DNA of 45,673 bases from Thermotogota bacterium ADurb.Bin062. GTDB taxonomy: Bacteria > Thermotogota > Thermotogae > MWEM01. The number at the start of each line of letters is the position of its first letter. Position 1 is the first letter of the stretch. A program made the translations under genes and the position numbers. The stretch lies in contig MWEM01000019.1 of the NCBI GenBank assembly GCA_002071085.1, forward strand, positions 1-45,673, read 5' to 3'. Below the pieces are notes generated by a model. It ran no database searches. It saw only the letters and a program-made list of their open reading frames with translations, and was not told the DNA's origin. Of this stretch, positions 16,941 through 25,145 are shown piece after piece.

Positions 16941-17360
16941 ATGGCAAAGATGATTCCTCTAAATTTTCCTTTGACGGTAGAACAGGTAGAAAAGTTATCG
17001 AAGGTGGTGGCGATCACCACGGCGAGCAGGAGCCGGCATACAGACAACGAGCGCATTACGAAAGCGAGCTTCGTGCGCGTTCTTATTGATTTAGCCCCTT
17101 TGGAAGAGATAGAATATTCGGAGATCCGCTCGGAAGAGGAATTGAAAGAGCGCCTGTCCGCGACTTTTAATGCGCCTTCCGATCCGAGCGCCCATCGCAT
17201 TAAACCGGCGGATCTTGCCGAGGTGTACCACAAATTCGCCGGTGACGACCACCGGAAGTGGGTAGCCGGGGACTTTATCAACACGCTTTTCGAGCGCGGG
17301 TGGATAGAAGCGCGCTCTTCTGAAGAAATGTGGGCGATTATCTTGAAAGCCACCCGTTGA
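16941..17360 (+). CDS. Orphan protein of unknown function in an AT-rich island
   Basis: I do not recognise this 139-residue protein. The ATG at 16941 follows GGAGG by five bases. The N-terminus has a strand (MIPLNFPLT) followed by helices, and ERITKASFVRVLIDLAPL could be the helix of a small DNA-binding fold such as ribbon-helix-helix. The C-terminus, DDHRKWVAGDFINTLFERGWIEARSSEEMWAIILKA, looks like a small winged-helix-like segment. It is charged, has no membrane helix and no Cys. The gene is flanked by AT-rich DNA and its stop codon lies inside a perfect 14-bp inverted repeat. A regulator or plasmid/phage-type accessory protein is possible but unproven. Confidence 0.65.
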   Translation: MAKMIPLNFPLTVEQVEKLSKVVAITTASRSRHTDNERITKASFVRVLIDLAPLEEIEYSEIRSEEELKERLSATFNAPSDPSAHRIKPADLAEVYHKFAGDDHRKWVAGDFINTLFERGWIEARSSEEMWAIILKATR

Positions 17361-17391
17361 CGCAACAAAATGTATCCTTTTGTTGCGTCAA
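17357..17391. other. Perfect 14-bp inverted repeat overlapping a stop codon
   Basis: TTGACGCAACAAAA (17357-17370) is repeated inverted as TTTTGTTGCGTCAA (17378-17391) around seven bases, TGTATCC. The stop codon TGA (17358-17360) is part of the first arm. It lacks a trailing T-run, so it is not a classical terminator; an operator, recombination site or mRNA 3'-end stem are other options. Confidence 0.8.
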
Positions 17392-17398
17392 AATCGGC

Positions 17399-17602
17399 CC
17401 CAGAATGCGCCCCACCCATCCCAAATGGGTGGATAAACCCCTAACGCCCGAATTTTACCCCACGAACTCGCCCTATTCCTCCTGTGTGCGCCTGCTATGA
17501 CCCGTATTGGCGTCTCAGGCAATATCGTAGGAATAAGGCGCAACCTCTTTTAGAGTCGCTTAAAGCCCGTCCCAGAGGCCGACTTCTCAGTCGGCTTTTT
17601 TT
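17399..17602 (+). ncRNA. Structured non-coding segment ending in a strong terminator (candidate small RNA or 3' UTR)
   Basis: Three nested or successive stems can be read. CCACCCAT/ATGGGTGG lies at 17412-17419 and 17425-17432. A long interrupted hairpin has TATTCCT (17474-17480) with AGGAATA (17529-17535) outside and GCCTG (17490-17494) with CAGGC (17516-17520) inside, then GACC with GG(C)GTC near the tip. It ends in the intrinsic terminator GCCGACT-TCTC-AGTCGGC (17578-17595) plus seven T. No long ORF is present. The shape, a long helix with internal loops, is loosely like 6S RNA, but no family consensus is visible. Confidence 0.45.
17578..17602 (+). terminator. Intrinsic terminator
   Basis: A seven-base-pair stem, GCCGACT with AGTCGGC, a TCTC loop and seven T. 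It ends whatever is transcribed from the island on the + strand. Confidence 0.88.
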
Positions 17603-18027
17603 ATTCGAAACCCGATAACCCGTACCTCAGGGAGAATTACCCGCGGCATTGGGGACTTTCCTCGGCGTTGGTCTTGCCAAATACGTGCCGGCGCGCTATC
17701 CCCGCGCCTCCCATAAGGTCTGTGCGAATAAAATCACGAAAGAGAGACGGTCTGTGAGTTAAACGCGGGTGACCTCCGACTAATTCATAATATATAAATT
17801 CTTATATATCTAATAGCAGAATAAATGCGATTAAACAATCAGCGTATATACAAAAATAGAAAAATAAGCATTTATAAAAAAGTGATATATATAAATCGAC
17901 GAGTATAAGAAAATATAAAATCATAAATATTGATATATCTGACGGAGGTGGGCCGAGAAATCGCGTCGAGACGCGACACCGGTAGACGCCTAATAGCCTG
18001 AGACGAAGAAGGAGGAGTCGTGGGTCT
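17603..18027. other. Gene-free stretch between the island and the pseudouridine synthase
   Basis: The first part is G/C-rich with a GGCGCG/CGCGCC stem near 17689-17707 and a direct repeat GGTCTGTG (about 17717 and 17749). The second part (about 17785-17940) is AT-rich with TATATAAAT-like motifs. I see no gene and no known RNA. Confidence 0.5.
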
Positions 18028-18960
18028 CTATCGTGAGGGTCGTTCGATGGGCTCGCAAGCGTCTAGAAACGCTTGGAGATCGGAACTCAGGGGTAGCGTA
18101 AAATGGACGGTCTTTCCTGTCAGTGGGTGAGGGAATTGCAGATAGCTACTTTGCAGGAACAATCGCTTCAGCCCGCGCGCCCGAACCCAATGGTTGAGCT
18201 CGGCATCGGCGTAGAGCGCGTCGCCCAAAACCGGAAGATGATGGAGCGACAGATGTCGCCTGATCTGGTGCTTCCTTCCGGTAAGAATCTCTATCTCTAA
18301 AAGGGTCAAGAACCGCCCTTCTCGTCCATACACCACAAGGGGTTTGAGATGGGTAAGCGCCTCTTTTGAATCCAAGGGAGTGTCGATGTGCAATTCTCGA
18401 TTGATGGCCCCCGAAACGCCGGCTGCGTAGCGTTTTTGTGCGTTTCGTTCTCGAAAGGTTTCTCCCAAAATCCTCGCGACCTCGATCGATTTCGCGATGA
18501 CCAGCAAGCCCGAGGTGTCCTTATCGAGTCGGTGGACCAGGTAGGGTTCGTAACCCCTCTCTTTCGACTCGAAAAGAAGCCCCTCGATGACGGTGGTTTT
18601 TTGCTTCGCCCCTTCTCCCGGGTGGATGGAGAGGCCCGATGGCTTATCGAGAACGATCATTGCCTCATCCTCGTAAACACGCGGCAGGGCGAGCTTCCGT
18701 GGAATCAACTTCCGTTTCTCGCTTAAGTCGCGCGTGATTCTCTCCTTTCCTGCTTCTTTGTCGGGAAGGTAGACTTCGACCGTATCTCCGATTTGAACAG
18801 GATAATCGGGCTTTTTCACGCGCCGTTCGTTGACCTTAACGTCCCCTTTGCGGATGAGCGAGTAAATCGCGGTCAGCTTGATCTCATCCAACTCTTTCCG
18901 CAAGAATTTGTCGAGGCGGCCGTACCAGTTCTTTTCGTGTACCATTATCTTCTTTATCAT
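18028..18960 (-). CDS. RluA/RluC family pseudouridine synthase
   Basis: This 310-residue enzyme isomerises uridines in rRNA. An S4 RNA-binding domain occupies about residues 13-66 (YGRLDKFLRKEL...IRKGDVKVNERRVKKPDY), and the catalytic aspartate is D146 in HRLDKDTSGLLVIAKS. GRKHQIRRHL near the end is typical of RluA/C/D. The target site cannot be told. The start lies three bases beyond the trkH stop, and AAACG is the only purine-rich stretch before it, so translation is probably coupled. It is the last gene of the asnS-trkH operon. Confidence 0.92.
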   Translation of the reverse strand: MIKKIMVHEKNWYGRLDKFLRKELDEIKLTAIYSLIRKGDVKVNERRVKKPDYPVQIGDTVEVYLPDKEAGKERITRDLSEKRKLIPRKLALPRVYEDEAMIVLDKPSGLSIHPGEGAKQKTTVIEGLLFESKERGYEPYLVHRLDKDTSGLLVIAKSIEVARILGETFRERNAQKRYAAGVSGAINRELHIDTPLDSKEALTHLKPLVVYGREGRFLTLLEIEILTGRKHQIRRHLSLHHLPVLGDALYADAELNHWVRARGLKRLFLQSSYLQFPHPLTGKTVHFTLPLSSDLQAFLDACEPIERPSR

Positions 18961-18963
18961 CGT

Positions 18964-20442
18964 TTAGGCCCGAACAACCTGTATGCCATCTCTCACGACC
19001 TTTGAGATCGCAAAAAGGATCACGGCGAACTCAAGACGGCCGAAGAACATCGCGAAGATCTGATTCCACAAGAACACCCCGGAAGCGTTCGCATTCGTCG
19101 CTCCCAGAGACATCCCCACGTTGTTGAGCGCGGAGGCGAGTTCGAAGCATGCGGTGGTCAGGTCATACCCAAGAAACAGAAAGATAGAAACCCCGATGAG
19201 GAAGTGCGCGCCAAAGAGGGTGAAAAAAACGGCGGTGTTTTTAATCAGCCGTTCGTCCAAATCGATTCTGGTGTTTCCCTTCCAGATCGTGTACTTACGG
19301 ATTGAGCCGACGGGCAGACAGAAATGGACAATTTCTATGGCCACCGCTTTAAATAAGATATAGAGACGCAATTGTTTCACGCCGCCGGCGGTGGAGTCCA
19401 TCATCCCCCCACAGCACATCAGGAGGATGAGTAAAAAGAGGGCGCTTTGAGGCCAACCGGAGAAATTGGTCGTTTGGAATCCCGTCCCGCTGATCGCGGA
19501 AACCGCCTGAAATACGGAGTGCCTGATGGTTTCCGGAAGGTTCGGGTAGACGATCCCGGTTATCGCCACAACGATCAATACCGAGAAAAGTGCGAGTAAA
19601 AAGAAAAAGAGTTTTGGCTCCACGTTCTTTCGGATCGTGTGGAAGCTACGCTGCCAAATGAGGAAATGGATACCGAAACTCGTCGCTCCCAACAGCATGA
19701 GCGCGATCAGGATGATCTCGGTGGAAAGGCGATCGATCTCCCCGACATTCCCCGCGCGGTTAGAGAAGCCCCCGGTGGCCAAACCCGTCAACGTGTGGTG
19801 GAAGGCGTCTGCCGGATGCGTCCCCGTGGCGATCAACGCGACAAACCCGAAGAGGGCGTAGGAGCAATAGATGATGAGTATAGATTTCGCCGTTTTCTTG
19901 ATGTTCGGCAAGAGGTTGTCCGATCTTCCTTCCGCGCGATAGACTCCGGCGCTGACACCGCCCGCGATGGAAGAGAGCATGATCACGGCGAAACCCGCGC
20001 CTCCGACGAACTGGATGATGGACCTCCAAAACAGAAATATTTGAGGGGTGTTCGCGACGTCCATAATCGTAAGCCCGGTCGTCGTCCAACCGCTTGCGCT
20101 TTCAAACATCGCTTGAGTAAAATTGCACAAGCGCGCGAAGAGGAAGGTCAGAGCAGAAAAAAAGATGATGAGCGTCCATATCGACACCACGATGACCGCG
20201 CCGGATTGATAGGTGATTTCTTTGTTCCAACTACCCTTTCGAAAGAGCAGGTACAAGACCAAACCGAAGGTAAAAGAGATAAAACCGGCCTGTACGAAAC
20301 AAAGCGCATAATGAGCCTCTTGCGGGTAGAACACCAAAGCGGTCAGGGGAGTCAAAAAAAGAAAGCTGGAAGCGATACACAACCAGCCGATATTCATCAG
20401 GATGGTGCGGTATTGAATCGTCAAGTCCGAGCGGCTATGCAT
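18964..20442 (-). CDS. trkH: TrkH/KtrB potassium uptake channel subunit
   Basis: This 492-residue inner-membrane protein is the K+-conducting subunit. It has about ten or more helices and four degenerate selectivity-filter hairpins: SASGWTTTGLT, LTGLATGGFSN, AISGTGFQTTN and ALNNVGMSLGA. Its partners are the two RCK proteins encoded directly upstream. It follows the RCK gene by nine bases and precedes the pseudouridine synthase gene by three. Confidence 0.95.
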   Translation of the reverse strand: MHSRSDLTIQYRTILMNIGWLCIASSFLFLTPLTALVFYPQEAHYALCFVQAGFISFTFGLVLYLLFRKGSWNKEITYQSGAVIVVSIWTLIIFFSALTFLFARLCNFTQAMFESASGWTTTGLTIMDVANTPQIFLFWRSIIQFVGGAGFAVIMLSSIAGGVSAGVYRAEGRSDNLLPNIKKTAKSILIIYCSYALFGFVALIATGTHPADAFHHTLTGLATGGFSNRAGNVGEIDRLSTEIILIALMLLGATSFGIHFLIWQRSFHTIRKNVEPKLFFFLLALFSVLIVVAITGIVYPNLPETIRHSVFQAVSAISGTGFQTTNFSGWPQSALFLLILLMCCGGMMDSTAGGVKQLRLYILFKAVAIEIVHFCLPVGSIRKYTIWKGNTRIDLDERLIKNTAVFFTLFGAHFLIGVSIFLFLGYDLTTACFELASALNNVGMSLGATNANASGVFLWNQIFAMFFGRLEFAVILFAISKVVRDGIQVVRA

Positions 20443-20451
20443 CCTCGCCCA

Positions 20452-21114
20452 TCAATCCCAACCGGTGATCGCCTGCAACGTTTGGGTTTGATCCACAGGT
20501 AGGCAGATCACAAGGAGTCGATCTCCGACCTCGAAAACGGTGTCTCCGTGCGGGATAAAGACGTTTCCCTTTCTGTTGACGGTTCCGACCAAAGCTCCTT
20601 CCGCGAAAGGCAAATCCTTAAGCCATTTTCCAACGATGGGAAATCCTTCCTCCACTTCGATCTGTATCACGAGCGCCTTGCCCTCCTCGAAGGGCATAAG
20701 GTTGATGATCGGGTAGGAAGCTAAACGTTGCTCGATCACCCCGGTAAAGATCTCGCTCATATTGATCGTGTTTGTGATCCCGAGTTCCCTGAAAATCTGT
20801 TCGTTCTCCGAGTCGTTGATGAGCGAAAAGACCTGGTTGACTTTCAGGACCCGCGCGGCAAGCTCGCAGATGATGAGGTTGTCCTGATCTCTGTTCGTCA
20901 AGGCGACGACGAGGTCGTTGTCGAAGATCTCGACCTTTTTTAGCACCGACAGATTGGAGGCGTCCCCGTGGATGATCAAGGCTTTGAGCGTTTTGGCCAT
21001 CTCCTCACAAAAGGCCTTGTCTTTATTGATGATTGTCACGGCCATCCCTTTCGAAATCAAGTTTTTCGCCAGGTAGTAGGTGATCTTCTTTCCACCGGCC
21101 AACACGACCTTCAT
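20452..21114 (-). CDS. trkA: TrkA-type RCK_N + RCK_C regulator with altered nucleotide loop
   Basis: This 220-residue protein has an RCK_N (Rossmann) domain at about 1-125 and an RCK_C domain at about 140-218, the layout of TrkA/KtrA, which gates TrkH/KtrB as a cytosolic ring. The usual GxGxxG nucleotide loop reads LAGGKKITYYL (5-15), so the first and last glycines are replaced. Acidic ends to the second and fourth strands are kept (NKD, HGDAS). Binding of NAD/ATP may therefore be weak or lost here and carried by the partner encoded just upstream, which has an intact loop but no RCK_C. The start overlaps the stop of that gene by four bases. Confidence 0.88.
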   Translation of the reverse strand: MKVVLAGGKKITYYLAKNLISKGMAVTIINKDKAFCEEMAKTLKALIIHGDASNLSVLKKVEIFDNDLVVALTNRDQDNLIICELAARVLKVNQVFSLINDSENEQIFRELGITNTINMSEIFTGVIEQRLASYPIINLMPFEEGKALVIQIEVEEGFPIVGKWLKDLPFAEGALVGTVNRKGNVFIPHGDTVFEVGDRLLVICLPVDQTQTLQAITGWD

Positions 21115-21545
21115 TTTTCTTCCTCCGCGATCTTTTCGAGCATCCTGTTCGCCGTGCTCAACGCTAACAAAACAGGGGTGATCGTTTCGATCTTGTACTC
21201 GTGGAATAACGGGAGGTTGGCCGGATCATACACACGAGAGATGACATGGGGTACGTGAAAGATCACTTTCGCCACTTGGGACACGAAAAAGTTCGTGTTG
21301 TCATCGTCGGTTAACGCCAAAAAGAGATCGGCCTTCTGTACCTTCGCAGCTTTCAGGACTTCTATGTCTGTGGCGTCTCCCTGTATCGTGAAGCCCGTGT
21401 ATTCCAGCGGAAGATTTTCGAACTTGCTCTCGTTTTTGTCGATCACCACGACGCTATGGTCTTCATTGGAGAGTTTGCCCGCTAACCGCGCGCCGAAGCG
21501 TCCCGAACCGATCAGGATCGCGTACCAGCTCTTTCGCTTACTCAT
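21111..21545 (-). CDS. RCK_N-only TrkA-like protein
   Basis: This 144-residue protein is a single Rossmann RCK_N domain with an intact GSGRFG loop (13-18), the acidic ribose-binding residue in VVIDKNESKF and QGDATDIEVL as the next strand. There is no C-terminal RCK_C ligand domain. KtrA/TrkA subunits usually carry both domains, so a mixed ring with the neighbouring RCK_N+RCK_C protein is plausible. It overlaps the response-regulator gene by eight bases and the downstream RCK gene by four. Confidence 0.88.
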   Translation of the reverse strand: MSKRKSWYAILIGSGRFGARLAGKLSNEDHSVVVIDKNESKFENLPLEYTGFTIQGDATDIEVLKAAKVQKADLFLALTDDDNTNFFVSQVAKVIFHVPHVISRVYDPANLPLFHEYKIETITPVLLALSTANRMLEKIAEEEK

Positions 21546-22188
21546 CTTTTCCCTCTTTCAGGTGCTTCGGACGGTACTCCTCCCGTTTTTTGGCCGAAGG
21601 CTCGTACCCTTTGTCCAAGGCCAAGGAAGCGGAGAAATGCCGAAAGGCTTCGTCAAAATCGCCCTGGGCTTCTCGTAGCAACCCGTAGAGGTAGTGCGGG
21701 ATCGGAGAAGAGGGGAAATGGCTAAAGAGCGGCAAAAGGTACTTTAACGCCCCCGGATAAGCCTTCTGTTCGATTAGCCCCTTGACCGTGCTAGACGAAA
21801 TTTTCAGGTCGACCACTTGATTGAGCATCGTTTTTATCGCGTCGCGGATCTCCTCGGGTGAAAAGGGTTTTGAGATGTAATCCAACGCGCCCTTTTTGAA
21901 GGCCTCCACAATCGCTTCCACACTCCCGAACGCGGAGACGATGACGATCGGAATGCGTATTTGCTCTTGGTAGAGGGCGCGTATCAACGAAAGCCCATCC
22001 AATCCGGGCATACGAAGGTCGGTGAATATCCCGTCGTAAGGATTGTGGCCATATACCTTGCGGAGGACCTCCTCTCCGTTGGAAACGCACTCCGCTTCGT
22101 GTCCGCAGGCGTTGACGTACTTGCGTATCAGGTCGCGGACCTTATATTCGTCGTCCGCGATCAAAAACCGCGCGATTCGTTCCTCCAT
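21538..22188 (-). CDS. Response regulator receiver domain with TPR-like tail
   Basis: This 216-residue protein has a receiver domain at about 5-125 with the acidic pocket D12-D13, the phospho-acceptor D57 in GIFTDLRMPGLDG, and the conserved lysine in YISKPFSP. The remainder is helical and resembles a TPR pair (ALKYLLPLFSHFPSSPIPHYLYGLLREAQGDFDEAFRHFSASLALDKGYEPS), followed by a basic tail. No DNA-binding domain is present, so output is probably by protein-protein contact. No kinase gene is nearby. It is the second gene of the operon, after asnS. Confidence 0.9.
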   Translation of the reverse strand: MEERIARFLIADDEYKVRDLIRKYVNACGHEAECVSNGEEVLRKVYGHNPYDGIFTDLRMPGLDGLSLIRALYQEQIRIPIVIVSAFGSVEAIVEAFKKGALDYISKPFSPEEIRDAIKTMLNQVVDLKISSSTVKGLIEQKAYPGALKYLLPLFSHFPSSPIPHYLYGLLREAQGDFDEAFRHFSASLALDKGYEPSAKKREEYRPKHLKEGKDE

Positions 22189-22204
22189 TCTCTCCTATCC
22201 GCCC

Positions 22205-23500
22205 TTAGGGTTTGATGCGGTACAGCGTTCTCGCGAACGGGATCGCCTCGCGGATATGATGGATACCGCATATCCAGCACACGGTCCGCTCGATGCCCAT
22301 CCCGAAACCGCTGTGCGGCACCGACCCGTACTTACGTAAATCGAGGTACCAATCGTAACTATCCAGGGGTAACCCGTTTTCTTCTATCCGCCTGACCAGT
22401 AGATCGTAATCGTGTATTCTCTCGGAAGCCCCGATGATCTCTCCGTACCCTTCGGGGGCCAACATATCGTCGCACAGGACCACCTCGGGTCTTTGAGGGT
22501 CAGGCTGCATATAGAAGGCCTTCACCTGGGTGGGGTATTTGTAGACCATCACCGGTTTTTCGAACTGGTTCGAAATCTCCGCCTCGTCCTGAGCTCCCAG
22601 ATCGTCCCCCCATCGAATCGGGTGTCCCTTGTCCTGGAGCATTTTCACGGCCTCATCGTAACTCAACCGTGGGAAGGGCGGCTTGATCCCGGCCAATTTC
22701 GTGGTGTCACGCTCCAGAATTGCGAGGCTTTCAGAGCAATTCTCCAAAACGCGGTGCACGATATAAGAGATGAGCTCTTCTTGTAAGCGCATATTATCCT
22801 GAAAGTCGTAGTATGCGACCTCGGCTTCATTCATCCAGAACTCTGTCAGGTGTCTGCGGGTCTTCGACTTTTCCGCGCGGAAGGTGGGACCCAGGTTGTA
22901 AACCTTCCCGAAAGACATACAAGCCGCTTCCAGGTAGAGTTGCCCGGTCTGGGTGAGGTAGGCCTTCCCATAATCGAAATAGTCTAATTGGAAAAGATTA
23001 CCCGCGCCTTCGCCGATCGCTCCGGTGAAGATGGGCGTGTCGATCAGAGTGAATCCCTGTTCATCATAGAAGGCCCTCGTCGCGCGAATAACCTCGTTCC
23101 TTACCTTCATAATATGGTATTGTTTGGTCGAACGGAGCCACAGGTGACGCTGTTCCATTAAAAATTCAGTACCGTGTTCCTTTTTCGTTATCGGGTACTC
23201 CTCTACCGGGATTTGCAAAATCCTCAACCCCGTCACATCCAATTCATAGCCGCCCTTTGAACGGGCATCCTCTCGGACGACCCCTTCCACTTCGACGCTA
23301 CTCTCGATACGGAGCCCTTTGGCTTTTTCGAAAAGGGACTCTTCGACTTTGGCTTTCTCCATTATTCCCTGAGTCGTCCCTGTTCCGTCTCTGAGCTGCA
23401 AAAAATGTATCTTCCCACTCGAGCGCTTATTGAACACCCAACCTTTCAAGATAACCGTCTCTCCAACGTGGTTTTTAAAATCCTCGATATAGACCCACAT
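22205..23500 (-). CDS. asnS: Asparaginyl-tRNA synthetase
   Basis: This 431-residue class IIb synthetase charges tRNA-Asn. The N-terminal OB-fold anticodon domain spans about 1-100 ([25 protein letters not shown]). Motif 2 is [20 protein letters not shown] and motif 3 is [15 protein letters not shown], followed by [17 protein letters not shown]. The HLTEFWM context favours AsnRS over AspRS. GGGAGGG precedes the ATG, and an extended -10 lies about 31 bases upstream. The response regulator gene follows after 16 bases, suggesting a six-gene operon down to the pseudouridine synthase. Confidence 0.95.
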   Translation of the reverse strand: MWVYIEDFKNHVGETVILKGWVFNKRSSGKIHFLQLRDGTGTTQGIMEKAKVEESLFEKAKGLRIESSVEVEGVVREDARSKGGYELDVTGLRILQIPVEEYPITKKEHGTEFLMEQRHLWLRSTKQYHIMKVRNEVIRATRAFYDEQGFTLIDTPIFTGAIGEGAGNLFQLDYFDYGKAYLTQTGQLYLEAACMSFGKVYNLGPTFRAEKSKTRRHLTEFWMNEAEVAYYDFQDNMRLQEELISYIVHRVLENCSESLAILERDTTKLAGIKPPFPRLSYDEAVKMLQDKGHPIRWGDDLGAQDEAEISNQFEKPVMVYKYPTQVKAFYMQPDPQRPEVVLCDDMLAPEGYGEIIGASERIHDYDLLVRRIEENGLPLDSYDWYLDLRKYGSVPHSGFGMGIERTVCWICGIHHIREAIPFARTLYRIKP

Positions 23501-23530
23501 AAAGCCCTCCCAGAAAGAAAATCATCGGCA

Positions 23531-23539
23531 ATTATAACA
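23531..23539 (-). promoter_or_regulatory. Extended -10 promoter of the asnS-trkH operon
   Basis: On the minus strand this reads TGT TATAAT, about 30 bases before the asnS start. No -35 match is seen. Confidence 0.55.
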
Positions 23540-23599
23540 TAAAAAAACTGCGGTTTTTAGGAAGTGCCAGCTTGTGAGCACCGAACTCTGGTTGGGCTT

Positions 23600-23905
23600 A
23601 TGTTTTCTGGGACCGCCGGGCCGGGAACGCTGAACTTCAGGCTGGCATGTCTTTTCAAAAGCAAAAGACGGTTTCGCACAGAGTACGCAAAGAACACAGA
23701 GAAAAGCTCTGGGAACGCCGAGCTTCATAGGTTATCGCGGGGTAACCGAAGGGACCCCGCGATCCCCCTATGCACTGAGCGCTCAAACTGCGATGTTATG
23801 CTTGGAAACGCCCTGGGAACGCCAACTTTCAAGTAAGCATGTTTCCTGGGAGCGCCGGACTTCAGTCCGGCAGGTTCTACTTTTTTCGGATTTTGAAAGG
23901 AAAAA
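23600..23905. repeat. Composite intergenic repeat block 3
   Basis: This stretch between divergent genes holds a degenerate family A hairpin near 23628-23645, a family D tract (GCACAGAGTACGCAAAGAACACAGAG), a half family A at 23715, a full family C palindrome at 23734-23763 (10-bp stem), another half family A at about 23820, and a full family A hairpin with GGAC stem at 23854-23871. The portion from about 23620 to 23765 recurs at 26545-26690. Confidence 0.8.
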
Positions 23906-24041
23906 ATGAGTTCACACAGAGCGCAAGGAGAGCCGGGCGAAAACAAAGCACCCATACCATTTTTTACGCATTACTTTGTGCAAGCCAATAGGAAAGTTGG
24001 GAGTATCGTTTTTCATAATCGATCCTATGAGACGCGTTTAT

Positions 24042-24050
24042 TGCTATACT
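24042..24050 (+). promoter_or_regulatory. Extended -10 promoter of the HepT/MntA pair
   Basis: TGC TATACT lies 62 bases before the chosen ATG of the HEPN gene. Confidence 0.4.
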
Positions 24051-24112
24051 ATATCGTTAGGGACGAAGGCGCGATATTTGGCCAAGGTTCTCCAAGAAAA
24101 AAAGGGGGAATG

Positions 24113-24532
24113 ATGAAGGATATCCGGTGGATTCAGCGGTATTCGAATTTTATAAAAGCATTGTCCAATTTGAACGAAGCCGTAGAATTAGCGAATGAAA
24201 GAGATTTGTCGAAATTAGAAAAGCAAGGGCTGATCCAGTCTTTCGAGTATACGTTTGAATTAGCTTGGAATACGATAAGAGATTTTTACCGTTCAAAAGG
24301 GGAGGTCGATATTCAGGGTAGTCGCGACGCCTTTCGCCTTGCGTACGAAAGAGGTTTGATCGAAGAGGGACAAGTCTTTATGAACATGATAAAGAGCAGG
24401 CAATTGTCAAGCCATACCTTTAACGAAGAAACGGCGAACGAAATCTACCAAGATATAGTGAACCAATATTTCAGCGCTTTTAAATGTCTTTCTGAGCGGT
24501 TGAAACAAGAAAAACGTAAAGAGGAAAATTGA
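24113..24532 (+). CDS. hepT: HepT-like HEPN toxin (HI0074 family)
   Basis: This 139-residue helical protein belongs to the HI0074/HepT family of minimal-nucleotidyltransferase partners. The HEPN RNase motif R-x4-H is R96...H101 in KSRQLSSHTFNEETA, and SFEYTFELAWNTIRDFY is the typical long helix. The second ATG (24113) fits AAGGGGG better than the one three bases earlier; the frame open from 23906 is not part of the family. In characterised pairs HepT is a toxin (RNase) that MntA silences by adding AMP to a residue near the HEPN motif. The antitoxin gene begins immediately after its stop. Confidence 0.9.
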   Translation: MKDIRWIQRYSNFIKALSNLNEAVELANERDLSKLEKQGLIQSFEYTFELAWNTIRDFYRSKGEVDIQGSRDAFRLAYERGLIEEGQVFMNMIKSRQLSSHTFNEETANEIYQDIVNQYFSAFKCLSERLKQEKRKEEN

Positions 24533-24841
24533 ATGTACGGATTGGATCAAACGGTCATCAACGATTTGAGACGCGTTTTTTCTAAATATCCTTCTATCGA
24601 AAAGGTGATTCTTTACGGTTCGCGCGCGATGGGCACGTATCGTCGCGGCTCGGATATCGATATCGCACTGTTCGGAGAAAACCTTTCCAATCAAACGATT
24701 TTTGATATACAAGAAGAGATAGAAGCGCTTTATCTTCCGTATTCTTTTGATATTTCGATATGGGAACGCATCGAAAATGAGGATTTACTTGATCACATCA
24801 GAAGAGTCGGTAAGGTGTTTTATGAAAGAGCGGAGACGTAG
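24533..24841 (+). CDS. mntA: MntA-like minimal nucleotidyltransferase antitoxin
   Basis: This 102-residue protein is a single nucleotidyltransferase domain. G29-S30 and D41-x-D43 lie in LYGSRAMGTYRRGSDIDIALFG, and D73 in SFDISIW is the likely third metal ligand. All three catalytic acids are present, so it should be active. The ATG directly follows the hepT stop and AAAGAGGAAA provides the ribosome site. Toxin-first gene order is usual for this pair. Confidence 0.92.
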   Translation: MYGLDQTVINDLRRVFSKYPSIEKVILYGSRAMGTYRRGSDIDIALFGENLSNQTIFDIQEEIEALYLPYSFDISIWERIENEDLLDHIRRVGKVFYERAET

Positions 24842-25145
24842 GCTGTTGACGAATCAGGTACGAAGGGCGAGCCTTTCACCTCTCACCCAATAACACTATC
24901 TGTCTTATCTTCCGGTAACACCGACTTCCTCGAACAAGGAAAAACGAAACATCCGTAAAGGAAGAATAAAACATTCCAAATCAGGGATGATTCGCAAAAC
25001 ACAAGGGCTAATCATTTGGCCTATGTGGAGAGAAGGCCCGCCCTATGAGTGGGACATACCACGATCACACTGAAAAGAGAGAATGATTTCTCATCATTTC
25101 GGGAAGTGAAGCCAACGGATTGTAGGAGAGTGTCTTAACCCTTAG
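24842..25145. other. Intergenic stretch without recognised content
   Basis: I see no gene, hairpin terminator or copy of the repeat families in this stretch between mntA and the damaged insertion element. Confidence 0.5.

Noticed and set aside
17640-17680. GAGGAAAGTCCCC on the minus strand, like the P4 core of RNase P RNA
   Set aside because: The other conserved parts of RNase P RNA (the ACAGA-type segment and the distal P4 strand at suitable distance) are absent, and the sequence downstream on that strand runs into the terminator and island instead.
19639-20502. 287-residue open frame on the + strand opposite trkH
   Set aside because: It is very rich in Arg, Asp and Gly as expected for a shadow of a membrane-protein gene, lacks a ribosome site, and trkH on the other strand has all family motifs.
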